A stretch of DNA of 35,676 nucleotides from a virus. Shown piece after piece: positions 1 through 7,564 of this stretch. Every line of letters begins with the position of its first letter. The first letter of the stretch is position 1. A program made the position numbers and the translations under genes. The notes under the pieces are model-generated. The model had not been told where the DNA came from and did not search any database. It saw only the letters and a list, made by a program, of their open reading frames with translations. The stretch lies in IMG/VR virus record IMGVR_UViG_3300024518_000016, positions 1 to 35,676 of that record. The stretch is one strand, 5' to 3'.

Positions 1-127
1 GGTGATTCATTTAACTTTGAGAATGATCCGCTTGAAGAGGGCGAGGAATTCAAAGTTTATAAAGCTGTAAACATGGTTATTGCAAGCAACGGTCAAAGCA
101 TTAACGAAGCAAGAGAGATGTTTAAAT
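1..127. repeat. Terminal direct repeat, left copy (circular overlap)
   Basis: These 127 bases are identical to 35550-35676. The repeat cuts through an open reading frame that becomes whole when the ends are joined. A repeat of exactly 127 bases is what a de Bruijn assembler using that k-mer length leaves on a circular contig. It is therefore most likely an assembly overlap on a circular or circularly permuted genome, not a packaged terminal repeat. The P22-type headful packaging genes fit that reading. Confidence 0.93.
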
Positions 128-129
128 AA
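1..129 (+). CDS. C-terminal part of wrap-around small protein
   Basis: Frame 1 runs from the first base to a TAA at 127-129 and has no start of its own here. It continues the ORF that begins at 35442, giving 78 residues across the junction. The visible 42 residues are acidic and then helical, ending in REMFK. No family is recognised. It is the first gene after the operator-like promoter at 35368-35396, so it is probably made early. The next gene follows 23 bases later with its own AGGGAG ribosome site. Confidence 0.8.
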   Translation, partial: GDSFNFENDPLEEGEEFKVYKAVNMVIASNGQSINEAREMFK

Positions 130-152
130 CTTATTAAACAAGGGAGTTTAAA

Positions 153-275
153 ATGATTGATTTGTTAATAGAAGTACAAATACATCTTGTTGCAACATTG
201 TCAGTAATGGGATACGTACTTTGCTGCATACAAGAGAAAGTTGAGAAGATAAACAAAATAAAAGAAACAAAATAA
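153..275 (+). CDS. Small single-pass membrane protein, 40 aa
   Basis: An ATG follows AGGGAG at 141-146 with suitable spacing. The 40-residue product has a hydrophobic stretch at about residues 8-26 (LVATLSVMGYVLCC) followed by a strongly basic tail rich in Lys and Ile. This is the pattern of a one-pass inner-membrane peptide with a cytoplasmic basic end. No family is recognised. It lies between the wrap-around gene and the acidic 92-residue protein, all in one direction, so it is likely co-transcribed with them. Function is unknown. Confidence 0.55.
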   Translation: MIDLLIEVQIHLVATLSVMGYVLCCIQEKVEKINKIKETK

Positions 276-317
276 AAGAAAACACACACAACGTAAAACA
301 AAATAAAGGAAATACAA

Positions 318-596
318 ATGGATATTGAAATGGATTTAGTAGCAACAACGGAAGATACAAAAAAAAATCTAACTGGCGGGGTTAAGCCTTGTGTAACTCA
401 TGACAACTGGTTTAAAGCTGTAGAGCATACACCTGTTGTTGGTGAATATGTATGGGTATATAGCAAAGAATACGGCTTGCTAGCAGCAATACAATGGAGG
501 CAAGAGGATGAGGACACAGCAGATAAAGAGGGCGTGCTGTGGCATCCTGTAGATGCTCCTAAGCTTCCTGAATTTGACGAGTTTTACAGCAAATAA
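318..596 (+). CDS. Small acidic phage protein, possibly DUF551-like
   Basis: This 92-residue acidic protein starts at an ATG behind AAAGGA (304-309). After a polar N-terminus, the segment DNWFKAVEHTPVVGEYVWVY and the later LWHPVDAPKLPEF recall the small DUF551-type phage proteins. Those have a Trp near the start, a P-x-x-G-E turn, a beta strand and a C-terminal W-x-P-x-x-x-P-x-P. The resemblance is by eye and the length is plausible for that family, whose role is unknown. Its stop is one base before the start of the HNH/Ref-like nuclease gene at 598. Confidence 0.6.
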   Translation: MDIEMDLVATTEDTKKNLTGGVKPCVTHDNWFKAVEHTPVVGEYVWVYSKEYGLLAAIQWRQEDEDTADKEGVLWHPVDAPKLPEFDEFYSK

Positions 597-597
597 T

Positions 598-939
598 ATG
601 AATCAAGCTAAAGAAAAAAAATGGTTAGGTATGGTCACTGAGTACGGTTGTGTTGTAACTGGGCGAAGTGACCTGCAGCGCCACCACGTTGTAGGTAGGT
701 CATATAAACACAATAAGGTACATATAGGTAGAGTGTTTGTGTTACCTCTTTGTGTTGATCTACACGACGTACACAGCAACAATCCTTTGAATGTTACGCA
801 TTTCAGACACAGGTTTACTGATGAATATGGTATGCAAAGAGATCTTTTCAAAAAAATGACAGATCAAATGATTGAGGACGGTTATATACTGCCATTCGAT
901 TTGAGTTTGATTGATGTAATTATGGATACTAAATACTAA
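598..939 (+). CDS. HNH/Ref-like recombination-associated nuclease
   Basis: This 113-residue protein contains QRHHVVGR at about residues 25-32 and VLPLCVDLHD at about 46-55. The His-His pair and the later Cys/His-bearing strand match the zinc-binding HNH-like core of small phage nucleases such as phage P1 Ref, a RecA-dependent nuclease. Basic residues between the two motifs fit DNA binding. I chose ATG 598, directly after the preceding stop; an in-frame start at 553 would overlap the upstream gene by 44 bases. The stop TAA shares its last base with the methyltransferase ATG, so the two are probably translationally coupled. Exact family (Ref or another HNH group) is not settled. Confidence 0.62.
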   Translation: MNQAKEKKWLGMVTEYGCVVTGRSDLQRHHVVGRSYKHNKVHIGRVFVLPLCVDLHDVHSNNPLNVTHFRHRFTDEYGMQRDLFKKMTDQMIEDGYILPFDLSLIDVIMDTKY

Positions 940-1775
940 TGAAAGTATTAGACTTGTTTAGCGGTATTGGCGGCTTTAGCTTAGGTCTTGAAAGGGCAGG
1001 AATGAAGACTGTAGCTTTCTGCGAATTTAATCCGAAGTGCCAAAAAGTATTATCTAAACATTGGCCGAATGTGCATATACATGATGATATTAGGGGGTTG
1101 GATGGAACACAGTACAGAGGAACAATTGATGTTGTTTGCGGGGGATTCCCTTGCCAAGACTTGTCACAAGCGGGGGGGCAGGCAGGATTTAAGGGTGAGC
1201 GATCCAGTCTATACAGGGAGATGCTTAGAGTTATTAGCGAGTGTGGACCACAGTACGCAATCTTTGAAAACGTCCCAGGTTTGCTTGCTGGAGAATCAGG
1301 GCGATGGTTTGCTAAGTTTCTCTATGACTTGGCCGAGATCGGGTATGATGCTCAATGGCACTGCATACCAGCTAGCTACGTTGGCGCACCTCACCAAAGG
1401 GACCGAGTGTGGATTATTGCCTACCCCAAGAGCATCAATGAGCTGCAAGATCACAAGAAACAGGCTGAGAGACAAAAACAGGAACCTGGAGAAAGCTTTA
1501 GCCGAGCTAGTGTATCAAGAGGGCGTGATTCTTCCGACCCCAACGGTAAGCGATGCGAGAGGATCGCCAAAATCGCGGAATGTATTAAACAACAAGTCGA
1601 ATTTATGCGAGGTTCTGAGAACGAAAAAAGAAGATTCAATTTATCCGAACCCATTCTTTGTGGAGCAGATGATGGGGTTTCCGGTAGGCTGGACAGACTT
1701 AGAGGATTAGGTAACGCAGTGGTACCACAAATACCCGAGGCGATTGGTAGAGCAATAATGAATATTAAGGATTAA
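939..1775 (+). CDS. DNA cytosine-C5 methyltransferase (Dcm-type)
   Basis: This 278-residue enzyme transfers a methyl group from S-adenosylmethionine to C5 of cytosine. Visible motifs are motif I DLFSGIGGFSLGLE (residues 5-18), motif IV GGFPCQDLS (68-76) with catalytic Cys72, motif VI ENV (110-112), motif VIII QRDRVW (153-158) and motif X GNAVVPQI (258-265). Residues about 163-245, where the target-recognition region should lie, are hydrophilic and low in complexity, which makes the recognised sequence impossible to infer. The start overlaps the upstream nuclease stop. The likely role is protection from host restriction. An alternative frame (1102-1710) also encodes a recognisable protein, which may explain the odd composition of this region. 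Confidence 0.93.
   Translation: MKVLDLFSGIGGFSLGLERAGMKTVAFCEFNPKCQKVLSKHWPNVHIHDDIRGLDGTQYRGTIDVVCGGFPCQDLSQAGGQAGFKGERSSLYREMLRVISECGPQYAIFENVPGLLAGESGRWFAKFLYDLAEIGYDAQWHCIPASYVGAPHQRDRVWIIAYPKSINELQDHKKQAERQKQEPGESFSRASVSRGRDSSDPNGKRCERIAKIAECIKQQVEFMRGSENEKRRFNLSEPILCGADDGVSGRLDRLRGLGNAVVPQIPEAIGRAIMNIKD
1102..1710 (+). CDS. Overprinted ORF inside the methyltransferase gene
   Basis: This 202-residue frame lies wholly inside the methyltransferase gene. It reads LFAGDSLAKT (residues 11-20), LKTSQ (55-59), WPRSGMMLNGTAYQL (77-91), GLLPTPRASM (104-113), LPTPTVSDARG (144-154) and NPFFVEQMMGFPVGWTDL (183-200). I recall these motifs from phage proteins usually annotated as hypothetical or as cytosine-methylase-associated. 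GDSLAKT is the shifted reading of the catalytic GGFPCQD motif, and TECGLLPTP is the shifted reading of DRVWIIAYP. The ATG at 1102 follows AGGGGG (1092-1097) by four bases; an upstream ATG at 1069 is possible. Expression is unproven, but both frames look protein-like. Function is unknown. Confidence 0.6.
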   Translation: MEHSTEEQLMLFAGDSLAKTCHKRGGRQDLRVSDPVYTGRCLELLASVDHSTQSLKTSQVCLLENQGDGLLSFSMTWPRSGMMLNGTAYQLATLAHLTKGTECGLLPTPRASMSCKITRNRLRDKNRNLEKALAELVYQEGVILPTPTVSDARGSPKSRNVLNNKSNLCEVLRTKKEDSIYPNPFFVEQMMGFPVGWTDLED

Positions 1776-1836
1776 ATATGGATAACGTGTAGGATTAACT
1801 CTAATGTAATATTAATAGCAATAAGGTATAATTAGC

Positions 1837-1944
1837 ATGGGAAACAACGGAAAGGCAATACAAAAACAGATCATAAACGCACTAAGGAAAATGAACGATG
1901 AATCAGCAAGAGATAAACCTTCACAGAGCCATGATAACAGCTAA
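1837..1944 (+). CDS. Small hypothetical protein, 35 aa
   Basis: A short polar ORF from ATG 1837 to TAA 1942-1944, with an amphipathic stretch KAIQKQIINALRKM followed by a charged tail. A possible ribosome site (AAGG, 1823-1826) lies 10 bases upstream. A TATAAT sits at 1827-1832, but the bases where a -35 should be are poor. The next ORF starts inside this one at 1898, in another frame, with an AAGGA site at 1884-1888. No family is recognised. It could also be leader sequence to the 56-residue ORF. Confidence 0.3.
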   Translation: MGNNGKAIQKQIINALRKMNDESARDKPSQSHDNS

Positions 1945-2068
1945 AGCAAATGGTTTTGGTTTTAGTTATGTATGGGACATATTTATGCGTAAGATTACAA
2001 CGCCGCAAAATATTGAGAAGTTAGAAGCGGAGCTAGATGCTGCACAGGCGGTAATAGATAACGCTTAA
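1898..2068 (+). CDS. Small hypothetical protein, 56 aa
   Basis: ATG 1898 follows AAGGA (1884-1888). The product is mostly helical: an N-terminal half with an aromatic patch (GFGFSYVWDIFM) and a C-terminal acidic helix with heptad-like spacing (IEKLEAELDAAQAVI), suggesting self-association or binding to a partner. No family is recognised. It overlaps the upstream 35-residue ORF by 47 bases and is followed 20 bases later by the 144-residue gene, so it belongs to the small-gene run leading to the terminase genes. Confidence 0.5.
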   Translation: MNQQEINLHRAMITAKANGFGFSYVWDIFMRKITTPQNIEKLEAELDAAQAVIDNA

Positions 2069-2088
2069 AGGGTAAGGGGCTAGGGGAA

Positions 2089-2523
2089 ATGAATAAGAAA
2101 TATATTATAGACGGTTTGGCTGAAATACAGTTAAAGCTTAAAGAGAAAAACACAGATATGGAATACAAGCATGGTTTCATTGATTGCAAGATAGCTTGCA
2201 TGCTGTCTTATCTTAGTGAATGTGATGGATACAATCCAGAAACAAGACCTATATCTACAGATGAACTATACAGAACTAGTGAATATTCCGCTGGTGTAAA
2301 TGCTGAAAATAAAGAACCTGAAACATCTATTCCGCATCTATTGTTTAAATGGGAGAAGGAAGAACTAGATTTCAGATGCGGAGAAGAGCTAACACTACTA
2401 AGGGAAGTTGCTAAAAATGTGGACGTGTATTTTGATACGCCCGAACTTAATAATAATTACCCTAATCTGTTCGATGCATTGTATGAGTTAGATGAATTCA
2501 AGAAGGAGCAAAGTAATGAGTGA
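2089..2523 (+). CDS. Hypothetical acidic protein, 144 aa
   Basis: A good ribosome site (AGGGG, 2081-2085) precedes ATG 2089. The protein is acidic and mixed alpha/beta by appearance, with four Cys (residues about 33, 37, 45 and 98) that are not spaced as a zinc finger. No signal peptide or membrane segment is visible. No family is recognised. Its last codons overlap the start of the next gene (ATG 2516), indicating translational coupling with that 91-residue protein. Confidence 0.7.
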   Translation: MNKKYIIDGLAEIQLKLKEKNTDMEYKHGFIDCKIACMLSYLSECDGYNPETRPISTDELYRTSEYSAGVNAENKEPETSIPHLLFKWEKEELDFRCGEELTLLREVAKNVDVYFDTPELNNNYPNLFDALYELDEFKKEQSNE

Positions 2524-2791
2524 TACTATAAATATTGAGCTTTCAGAGATGAGTAAAAAATTAGTAACGGGCTTTCCGGTAGACAGCGACAGGGCTTTAA
2601 AGCTTGGAGAAGCAGTGAACCTTAATGTATTTAGAGATCAAATTGTGGTGGTCTTGAAAAAGTCACATAAGCACGCAGGCGGTGATTTAAGCGTTGGAAC
2701 GTCAGAGATTCTTGATGATTTAATGAATGTTTTGTGTAACTTGATTGGGGATAAGGAGTTTTGTGAGTTCTTGGGTGTTGATAATGAGTAA
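2516..2791 (+). CDS. Hypothetical protein, 91 aa
   Basis: I chose ATG 2516 because AAGGAG (2503-2508) is correctly spaced to it. An in-frame start eight codons upstream (2492) would sit before that site and deepen the overlap. The protein begins MSDTINIELSEM, has a beta-strand-like segment FRDQIVVVLKK and ends in a helical region DDLMNVLCNLIG. No conserved family is recognised. It overlaps the upstream gene by eight bases. Confidence 0.65.
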   Translation: MSDTINIELSEMSKKLVTGFPVDSDRALKLGEAVNLNVFRDQIVVVLKKSHKHAGGDLSVGTSEILDDLMNVLCNLIGDKEFCEFLGVDNE

Positions 2792-2829
2792 GTTAATACA
2801 GTGTCTAACAAAGATAAAGGATATGAGTA

Positions 2830-3222
2830 ATGACAAAGCCAAAGACTGATAATAATACGGAGATGTTTAAAGGGTATGAGCTATCAGTCCACAAAGATCG
2901 TGAAATGATCACAGTAAGAGCGCCAGACAGCAGTAAATTACTGTACTTTATTTATGAGGGTGATGGAAAATTCCAGATATCAAGTAATATGGATGCCGGT
3001 GTTGTTTTTGGAATAAATCTAATAGATATGGCTGGAATGCTTGAGTACGTTAGTACTATGGCTGCACACTTATTTGATGGAGACACAGATAAATATGGTA
3101 ACTGTGTTAGATGTAAAGAAGAAAAAGCAACTAACGAAGAATACTGCTACGAATGTCACAGGATAGTAGAGGCATATTGCACAGGACTAAGCCCAAGATG
3201 GGGAGGAATTGACGATGACTAA
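2830..3222 (+). CDS. Hypothetical protein with C-terminal four-Cys zinc motif
   Basis: This 130-residue protein starts at an ATG behind AAAGGA (2816-2821). Its first 85 residues look like a small beta-rich domain (strands around ELSVHKDREMITVRA and LLYFIYEGDGKFQIS). The C-terminus has CVRCK at about residue 92 and CYEC at about 106, a C-x2-C-x11-C-x2-C arrangement typical of a zinc ribbon, with a further Cys nearby. The zinc site suggests nucleic-acid or protein binding. It overlaps the small terminase start by eight bases and immediately precedes the packaging genes, but I do not recognise it as a packaging factor. Confidence 0.68.
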   Translation: MTKPKTDNNTEMFKGYELSVHKDREMITVRAPDSSKLLYFIYEGDGKFQISSNMDAGVVFGINLIDMAGMLEYVSTMAAHLFDGDTDKYGNCVRCKEEKATNEEYCYECHRIVEAYCTGLSPRWGGIDDD

Positions 3223-3850
3223 ACCAAAAACCAAGGGTAAGGACTTAATAGGAGATGTTGAGAAAGCTATTAAGGAGATGACATGTGAGCTTACGCAAGA
3301 GCAAAAGGATTGCTGTGCAAGGCTTACTGAAAGAGAGCTTAAGTTTGCTAATTTGGTGCTAACAATACCCCTTCACGGGAAGACTAAACCCGAATGTTAT
3401 TTAGAGGCTGGTTATAATGCTAAGACTGGAAATTCTGCATCTGTAATGGCATCGACCTTGCTAAAAAAGACTCAAGTGTGGGAATATATGGACAGTATTA
3501 AGTGTGGAGACACCAAGACTACCATCTTAAGCCTCAGATACCTAGACTCAGAGATAAAAGATATAGTTGATAGCAATGTGGTGCTTGCCACATGTAAGCG
3601 CTTAGAGGACATCCCAGAGCATGTGAGAGGATCTATTCAATCCGTCAAATTAGATAAAGATGGTAACATTACAGATCTTCGGATGTATAACCGTGTGGAC
3701 GCAATGAAGTTAGCCATGCAAAGGCAGGGTGCATTAACTGACAAAAAAGAGATTACAGGGGCTAATGGTGGGCCTATTCAGGTTACTAATCTAAGTGATG
3801 CGGAATTAGACGCAAAGCTTGCTGCATTAAGTGTTGCCGATGAATCATAG
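3215..3850 (+). CDS. Terminase small subunit
   Basis: This 211-residue protein has the layout of Terminase_2-type small subunits. LTERELKFANLVLT (about residues 37-50) is followed by a helix-turn-helix-like stretch containing CYLEAGYNAKTGNSASVMAS and TQVWEYM. A coiled-coil-prone middle and an acidic, Asp/Ala-rich C-terminus (SDAELDAKLAAL) follow. The small subunit binds phage DNA and hands it to the large subunit to start packaging. ATG 3215 was chosen over a TTG at 3209 because GGGAGGA (3201-3207) is too close to the TTG. The gene overlaps the large terminase start. Confidence 0.85.
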   Translation: MTKPKTKGKDLIGDVEKAIKEMTCELTQEQKDCCARLTERELKFANLVLTIPLHGKTKPECYLEAGYNAKTGNSASVMASTLLKKTQVWEYMDSIKCGDTKTTILSLRYLDSEIKDIVDSNVVLATCKRLEDIPEHVRGSIQSVKLDKDGNITDLRMYNRVDAMKLAMQRQGALTDKKEITGANGGPIQVTNLSDAELDAKLAALSVADES

Positions 3851-5285
3851 TCATCTGACGCGAAAGCAGAAAGAGGAACTTGTATTACTTCTTATTGAGA
3901 AGGCTAGGCGCGATAAAAATAAGATTGCTCTTAAGGTCTATAAGTCTTTGTATGGTTGGCAGCTTGACTTCATTAATAAAACGTCAGACTTTTACGAAGT
4001 GTGCTTGTGTGCTGCTAATCAGATCGGTAAAACATATAGCGGTACTTATATAGACGCCACTCACCTTACTGGTGACTATCCCGACGGATGGGGCGGGCAT
4101 AGGTTTAACTTTGCTCCGCTGTGTTGGGGGTTGGGTTATTCAATGGAGAAAACCCGCGACTTACTGCAAACGGCTATTTTTGGCAAATATGTTAGCGGAG
4201 AGTTTGAGGGCGGCTTAGTTCCTAAAGATCGCATACTGTCGTGGGAAAGCGCCACGGGTACGCCCAACGCAATGAGGACGGTAAGGGTTAGACATTCATC
4301 TGGTGAAGTATCAAGTATTCAGTTCTGGTCATACAGTCAAGGTCAACACGCAATTATGGGTGATGTTGTCGATTGGTATCATATTGATGAAGAGCCACGG
4401 GACCAGGCAATAAGGCCGCAAGTTCTTACAAGAACCATTAACGGTGATAAAGGTGCGGGCGGTCGTGGTATATATACATTCACACCAGAAAACGGACGTA
4501 CTGAATTAGTCGTACAGTTCATGGACAACCCAAGTCCAGATCAATACTTCATTCAGAAGGGTTGGGCAGATGCGCCGCACATGACGCAAGAAAAGCAGGA
4601 CCGTATGCTTGAACAGTATCCCGCACACCAAAGGGGTATGAGAACCAAAGGTATACCGATGCTTGGTCACGGTCGTATCTATGATCTGTCTGAAGAGTTT
4701 ATAGTCTGTGATATGCCGGACATACAGGGCCACTGGTTTGTTATTGATGGTATGGACTTTGGTTATGATCATCCGCAGGCACACATTCAGTTAGTAGAAG
4801 ACCGTGATGCTGGCATGATCTATATTACACACGCATGGAAGCAGCGACTAACAAGCGCCAATGATGCATATGGGGCCACTAATGTGTGGTCTAAAGGTGT
4901 TCCCACTGCATGGCCGCATGATGGGCTGATGCATGAGAAGGGGCGTGACGCTTCAATGCAGCAAAAGGATCATTATGAAAATGCTGGCTTCACTTTATTG
5001 CATGAGCACGCAACATGGGAAGCGGGCGGAAACAGTGTTGAGTCTGGATTGTTTGAAATAAATGATCTAATGATTAAAGGCAAACTTAAAATATGCAGGG
5101 GTTTAAGACAGCTTCTCGATGAAATATTACAGTACCATCGGAAAGATAACGGGAAGATAGCAAAAGTTAACGATGATTTGTTGGATGCTGTAAGATACGC
5201 TTATATGATGCGCAGGTTCGCTAAACGTGTTGGCGATATTGGCGCGAAGAAAAAGAAGATAAAATTTAGCGGATGGAGCGGATAA
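3840..5285 (+). CDS. Terminase large subunit
   Basis: This 481-residue packaging motor and nuclease has an ATPase Walker A motif AANQIGKT (residues 58-65), a Walker B strand ending in HIDEE (181-185), and a C-terminal RNase H-fold nuclease. The nuclease shows IDGMDFGYD (302-310) and a late acidic cluster NDDLLDAVRYAY (about 456-467). Length and motifs fit the P22/HK97-side large terminases. It translocates DNA into the prohead through the portal encoded next and makes the cutting ends. ATG 3840 overlaps the small-subunit stop by 11 bases; a GTG at 3831 is the alternative. Confidence 0.95.
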   Translation: MNHSHLTRKQKEELVLLLIEKARRDKNKIALKVYKSLYGWQLDFINKTSDFYEVCLCAANQIGKTYSGTYIDATHLTGDYPDGWGGHRFNFAPLCWGLGYSMEKTRDLLQTAIFGKYVSGEFEGGLVPKDRILSWESATGTPNAMRTVRVRHSSGEVSSIQFWSYSQGQHAIMGDVVDWYHIDEEPRDQAIRPQVLTRTINGDKGAGGRGIYTFTPENGRTELVVQFMDNPSPDQYFIQKGWADAPHMTQEKQDRMLEQYPAHQRGMRTKGIPMLGHGRIYDLSEEFIVCDMPDIQGHWFVIDGMDFGYDHPQAHIQLVEDRDAGMIYITHAWKQRLTSANDAYGATNVWSKGVPTAWPHDGLMHEKGRDASMQQKDHYENAGFTLLHEHATWEAGGNSVESGLFEINDLMIKGKLKICRGLRQLLDEILQYHRKDNGKIAKVNDDLLDAVRYAYMMRRFAKRVGDIGAKKKKIKFSGWSG

Positions 5286-5286
5286 A

Positions 5287-7458
5287 ATGACGGACTTTAC
5301 TAATCACAAAGATGTTACAACTATATTGACTGAATCTCAGGATTCCGACAGCGATAATCGGGACGCTGCAAGGAAGGCCCAGTTGTTCTTGCACAAAAAA
5401 GACGGTCAGTGGGAACCTAGTGTTGTTAGCTCTAATAGCGGCAGACCTAAGTACACGTTTGACCTAACTAGTCCGGTTGTTGATCAGGTGAGCGGTGAGA
5501 TGGAGCAGGCTGACTTTGATATCACTATCAAGCCTGCCGGTGGTGACACTACTAAAGATGACGCTATGTTGTTAGATGGCCTAGTTCGCAATATTGAAAA
5601 CATATCTAGTGCAAAAGAAATATTCAATGAAGCTGGGCGAAATATGGTTACGTGTGGAATTAGTGGCTGGCAAATTAAGCAGGAATATGTTGATGATGAT
5701 AGCTTTGATCAAGACTTGGTTATTAAGCGCATAGCTAACTTTGTTGATAGTGTGTGGTTTGGTCCTTACAAAGAGCCAGACGGATCTGACGCTAAATGGT
5801 GCGTTGTTCTGGAGGCGATAGATAGGCGCACTTATGATGATAAGTATCCCAAAGGAAAAGGGCAGTCAGTCAGTGAGGCTAGACTAAGCGAGTCTTACTG
5901 TAAAAAGGGCGATCAAATAATAATTGGTAACATTTATTATATTGAAGAGAGGATGCGTACATTGCTGCTTATGTCGGACGGGCAAGTGCTTGAGGAAGAA
6001 AAAGCATTACCTGTTCTTGACGAGTTAGCGCAAGCTGGGATCACTGTGAAGCAAACAAGAAAGCGAGCAAAGAACATTGTTAAGTCTAGATTGTTTGACG
6101 GTGGCGGATGGCTAAACGAAGACCAAGAAACAGTATTTAATCAAATACCTGTTATTCCGACTATTGGCAACTTCAATATTATGGAAAACAAAGTTATATA
6201 CAGCGGTGTTGTTGAGAAGCTAATGGATGCTCAGAGAGTATTTAATTATGCGAAGAGTCGAGAGATTGAGGAAGGAGCCTTAGCGCCAAGGGCTAAGTAC
6301 TGGATGACAGCAGAACAAGCGGAAGGCCATGAGGAAGAGTTAGGAACATTAAACACTAATGCGCATCCAGTGCAGTTTTATAACTCAGATTCTCGCGCCC
6401 CAGTACCGCAACAACAAGGCGGCGCGGTTATCAATCAAGGACTAAAGGTTGTTAGTGATGATATGCGGCAGATCGTAAGCCAATCTGCAGGGCTGTTTGC
6501 GGCAAATATGGGCGATAATCCGAATGCTCAATCGGGAATAGCTATAAGGCAGCTACAACAGAAGGGTGATACTGGAACAATTAAATACTTTAAGGCTCAA
6601 GAACGTGCTATCTCGAGGACTGCACGAATACTTGTTGATGCTATCCCTGTTGTTTATAGCTCAGAACGTCAAGCTAGAATATTAAAAGAGGACGGGACAT
6701 TTAGCCTTAAGACTTTAAACCAACCAGTATTTGATCAGCAAACACAAAGACTTATTACTGTTAATGATATGAGCAAAGGCAAGTATGATGTTGCTTGCTC
6801 CAGCGGTCCGTCTTTCCAGAACAGACAGCAGGAGACTGTGGCGGCAATCACAGAGATAGCAGCAATTGATCCAAGCGTAGTCGAGATAGGAAGCGATATA
6901 TTATTAAGCAGTATCCCGACTCCTGGCATGAACCTACTTGCTGAACGAAAGAGACAGCAGTTATTACAGTCAGGGGCAATACCGCAAGACCAGCTTACTG
7001 AAGAGGAACAGCAGCAGATAGCATTAGCTCAACAGCAGGCAGAGCAAAACCCTCAACAAGACCCAAACATGTTAATAGCTCAGGCTGAAATGCAGAAAGC
7101 AGAGGCAGATATAAACGCTGTTAATGTCAAAGCGCAAATTGCAAAAAGTCAAGAACAGAGAGCGAACTTTGAGGCTGAAAACAAAGCTGAAAACGACAAA
7201 ATTAAGCTTCAATTAGAGCAGGCTAAGATTGATCAAGGTCAGCAGCAAGTAGATCTCAAACAAATGATGGCGTTATTCTCTCAGCAAATGGAGCAGAATA
7301 CAGCGCTTCTCGAAGAGCAAAAACTTATAGCCGAAACCTTAAAAACAACACGCGAAGCTATGGGCGTTGATGCTATTACTGGTCCAGATAGTACAAGTGC
7401 ATACATCAAGCAAGCGACACAATTGGACAGTGTTTCAGATGAATTATTGATCGAATAA
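5287..7458 (+). CDS. Portal protein (P22 gp1-like)
   Basis: At 723 residues it matches the unusual length of P22-type portals (about 725). The N-terminal half carries the typical FDLTSPVVDQVSGE segment, and near residue 415 SGIAIRQLQQKGD is characteristic of this family. The C-terminal 150 residues are a Gln/Glu/Ala-rich helix (EMQKAEADINAVN and onward), matching the long helical barrel of the P22 portal. The dodecameric portal sits at one capsid vertex, carries the terminase during packaging and later the gp4-type adaptor. It starts one base after the terminase stop. A promoter-like site and a hairpin follow before the scaffold gene. Confidence 0.93.
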   Translation: MTDFTNHKDVTTILTESQDSDSDNRDAARKAQLFLHKKDGQWEPSVVSSNSGRPKYTFDLTSPVVDQVSGEMEQADFDITIKPAGGDTTKDDAMLLDGLVRNIENISSAKEIFNEAGRNMVTCGISGWQIKQEYVDDDSFDQDLVIKRIANFVDSVWFGPYKEPDGSDAKWCVVLEAIDRRTYDDKYPKGKGQSVSEARLSESYCKKGDQIIIGNIYYIEERMRTLLLMSDGQVLEEEKALPVLDELAQAGITVKQTRKRAKNIVKSRLFDGGGWLNEDQETVFNQIPVIPTIGNFNIMENKVIYSGVVEKLMDAQRVFNYAKSREIEEGALAPRAKYWMTAEQAEGHEEELGTLNTNAHPVQFYNSDSRAPVPQQQGGAVINQGLKVVSDDMRQIVSQSAGLFAANMGDNPNAQSGIAIRQLQQKGDTGTIKYFKAQERAISRTARILVDAIPVVYSSERQARILKEDGTFSLKTLNQPVFDQQTQRLITVNDMSKGKYDVACSSGPSFQNRQQETVAAITEIAAIDPSVVEIGSDILLSSIPTPGMNLLAERKRQQLLQSGAIPQDQLTEEEQQQIALAQQQAEQNPQQDPNMLIAQAEMQKAEADINAVNVKAQIAKSQEQRANFEAENKAENDKIKLQLEQAKIDQGQQQVDLKQMMALFSQQMEQNTALLEEQKLIAETLKTTREAMGVDAITGPDSTSAYIKQATQLDSVSDELLIE

Positions 7459-7475
7459 AGTAATGCTAAGTAGGC

Positions 7476-7504
7476 TTGAATCAAATTTAGCAGGATGGTA
7501 TAAG
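7476..7504 (+). promoter_or_regulatory. Candidate sigma70-type promoter for scaffold and coat genes
   Basis: TTGAAT (7476-7481), a 17-base spacer and TATAAG (7499-7504) lie in the 106-base gap between the portal and scaffold genes. The match is good on both boxes and the spacing is ideal. It would give extra transcription of scaffold and coat, the proteins needed in highest copy. No start-site data are available from sequence alone. Confidence 0.5.
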
Positions 7505-7524
7505 TAATATCATGTTGTACAGTA

Positions 7525-7551
7525 CGTGACTGATTTCACGGCTCCTTTTTT
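7525..7551 (+). terminator. Hairpin with T-run before scaffold gene (weak terminator or leader)
   Basis: CGTGA (7525-7529) and TCACG (7536-7540) form a five-pair hairpin with a six-base loop, followed after five bases by six Ts (7546-7551). The stem is short and the T-run offset, so at most it is a leaky terminator for the portal transcript or a 5' leader hairpin for the scaffold message. It lies just downstream of the promoter-like site at 7476-7504. Confidence 0.35.
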
Positions 7552-7564
7552 AAAAGGCTATATT

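Noticed and set aside
1-127. Packaged direct terminal repeat
   Set aside because: Exactly one common k-mer length and cuts a gene; the P22-type packaging genes predict headful, permuted ends.
1069-1101. Upstream ATG (1069) as start of the overprinted frame
   Set aside because: The extra 11 residues have no counterpart in the recalled motif order, and the AGGGGG site is placed for ATG 1102.
1827-1832. TATAAT as a promoter for the genes before the terminase
   Set aside because: No acceptable -35 at 16-18 bases, and the ATG follows almost at once; kept only as a remark.
2784-2849. 21-codon ORF between two small genes
   Set aside because: Weak ribosome site, overlaps both neighbours and has no distinctive composition.
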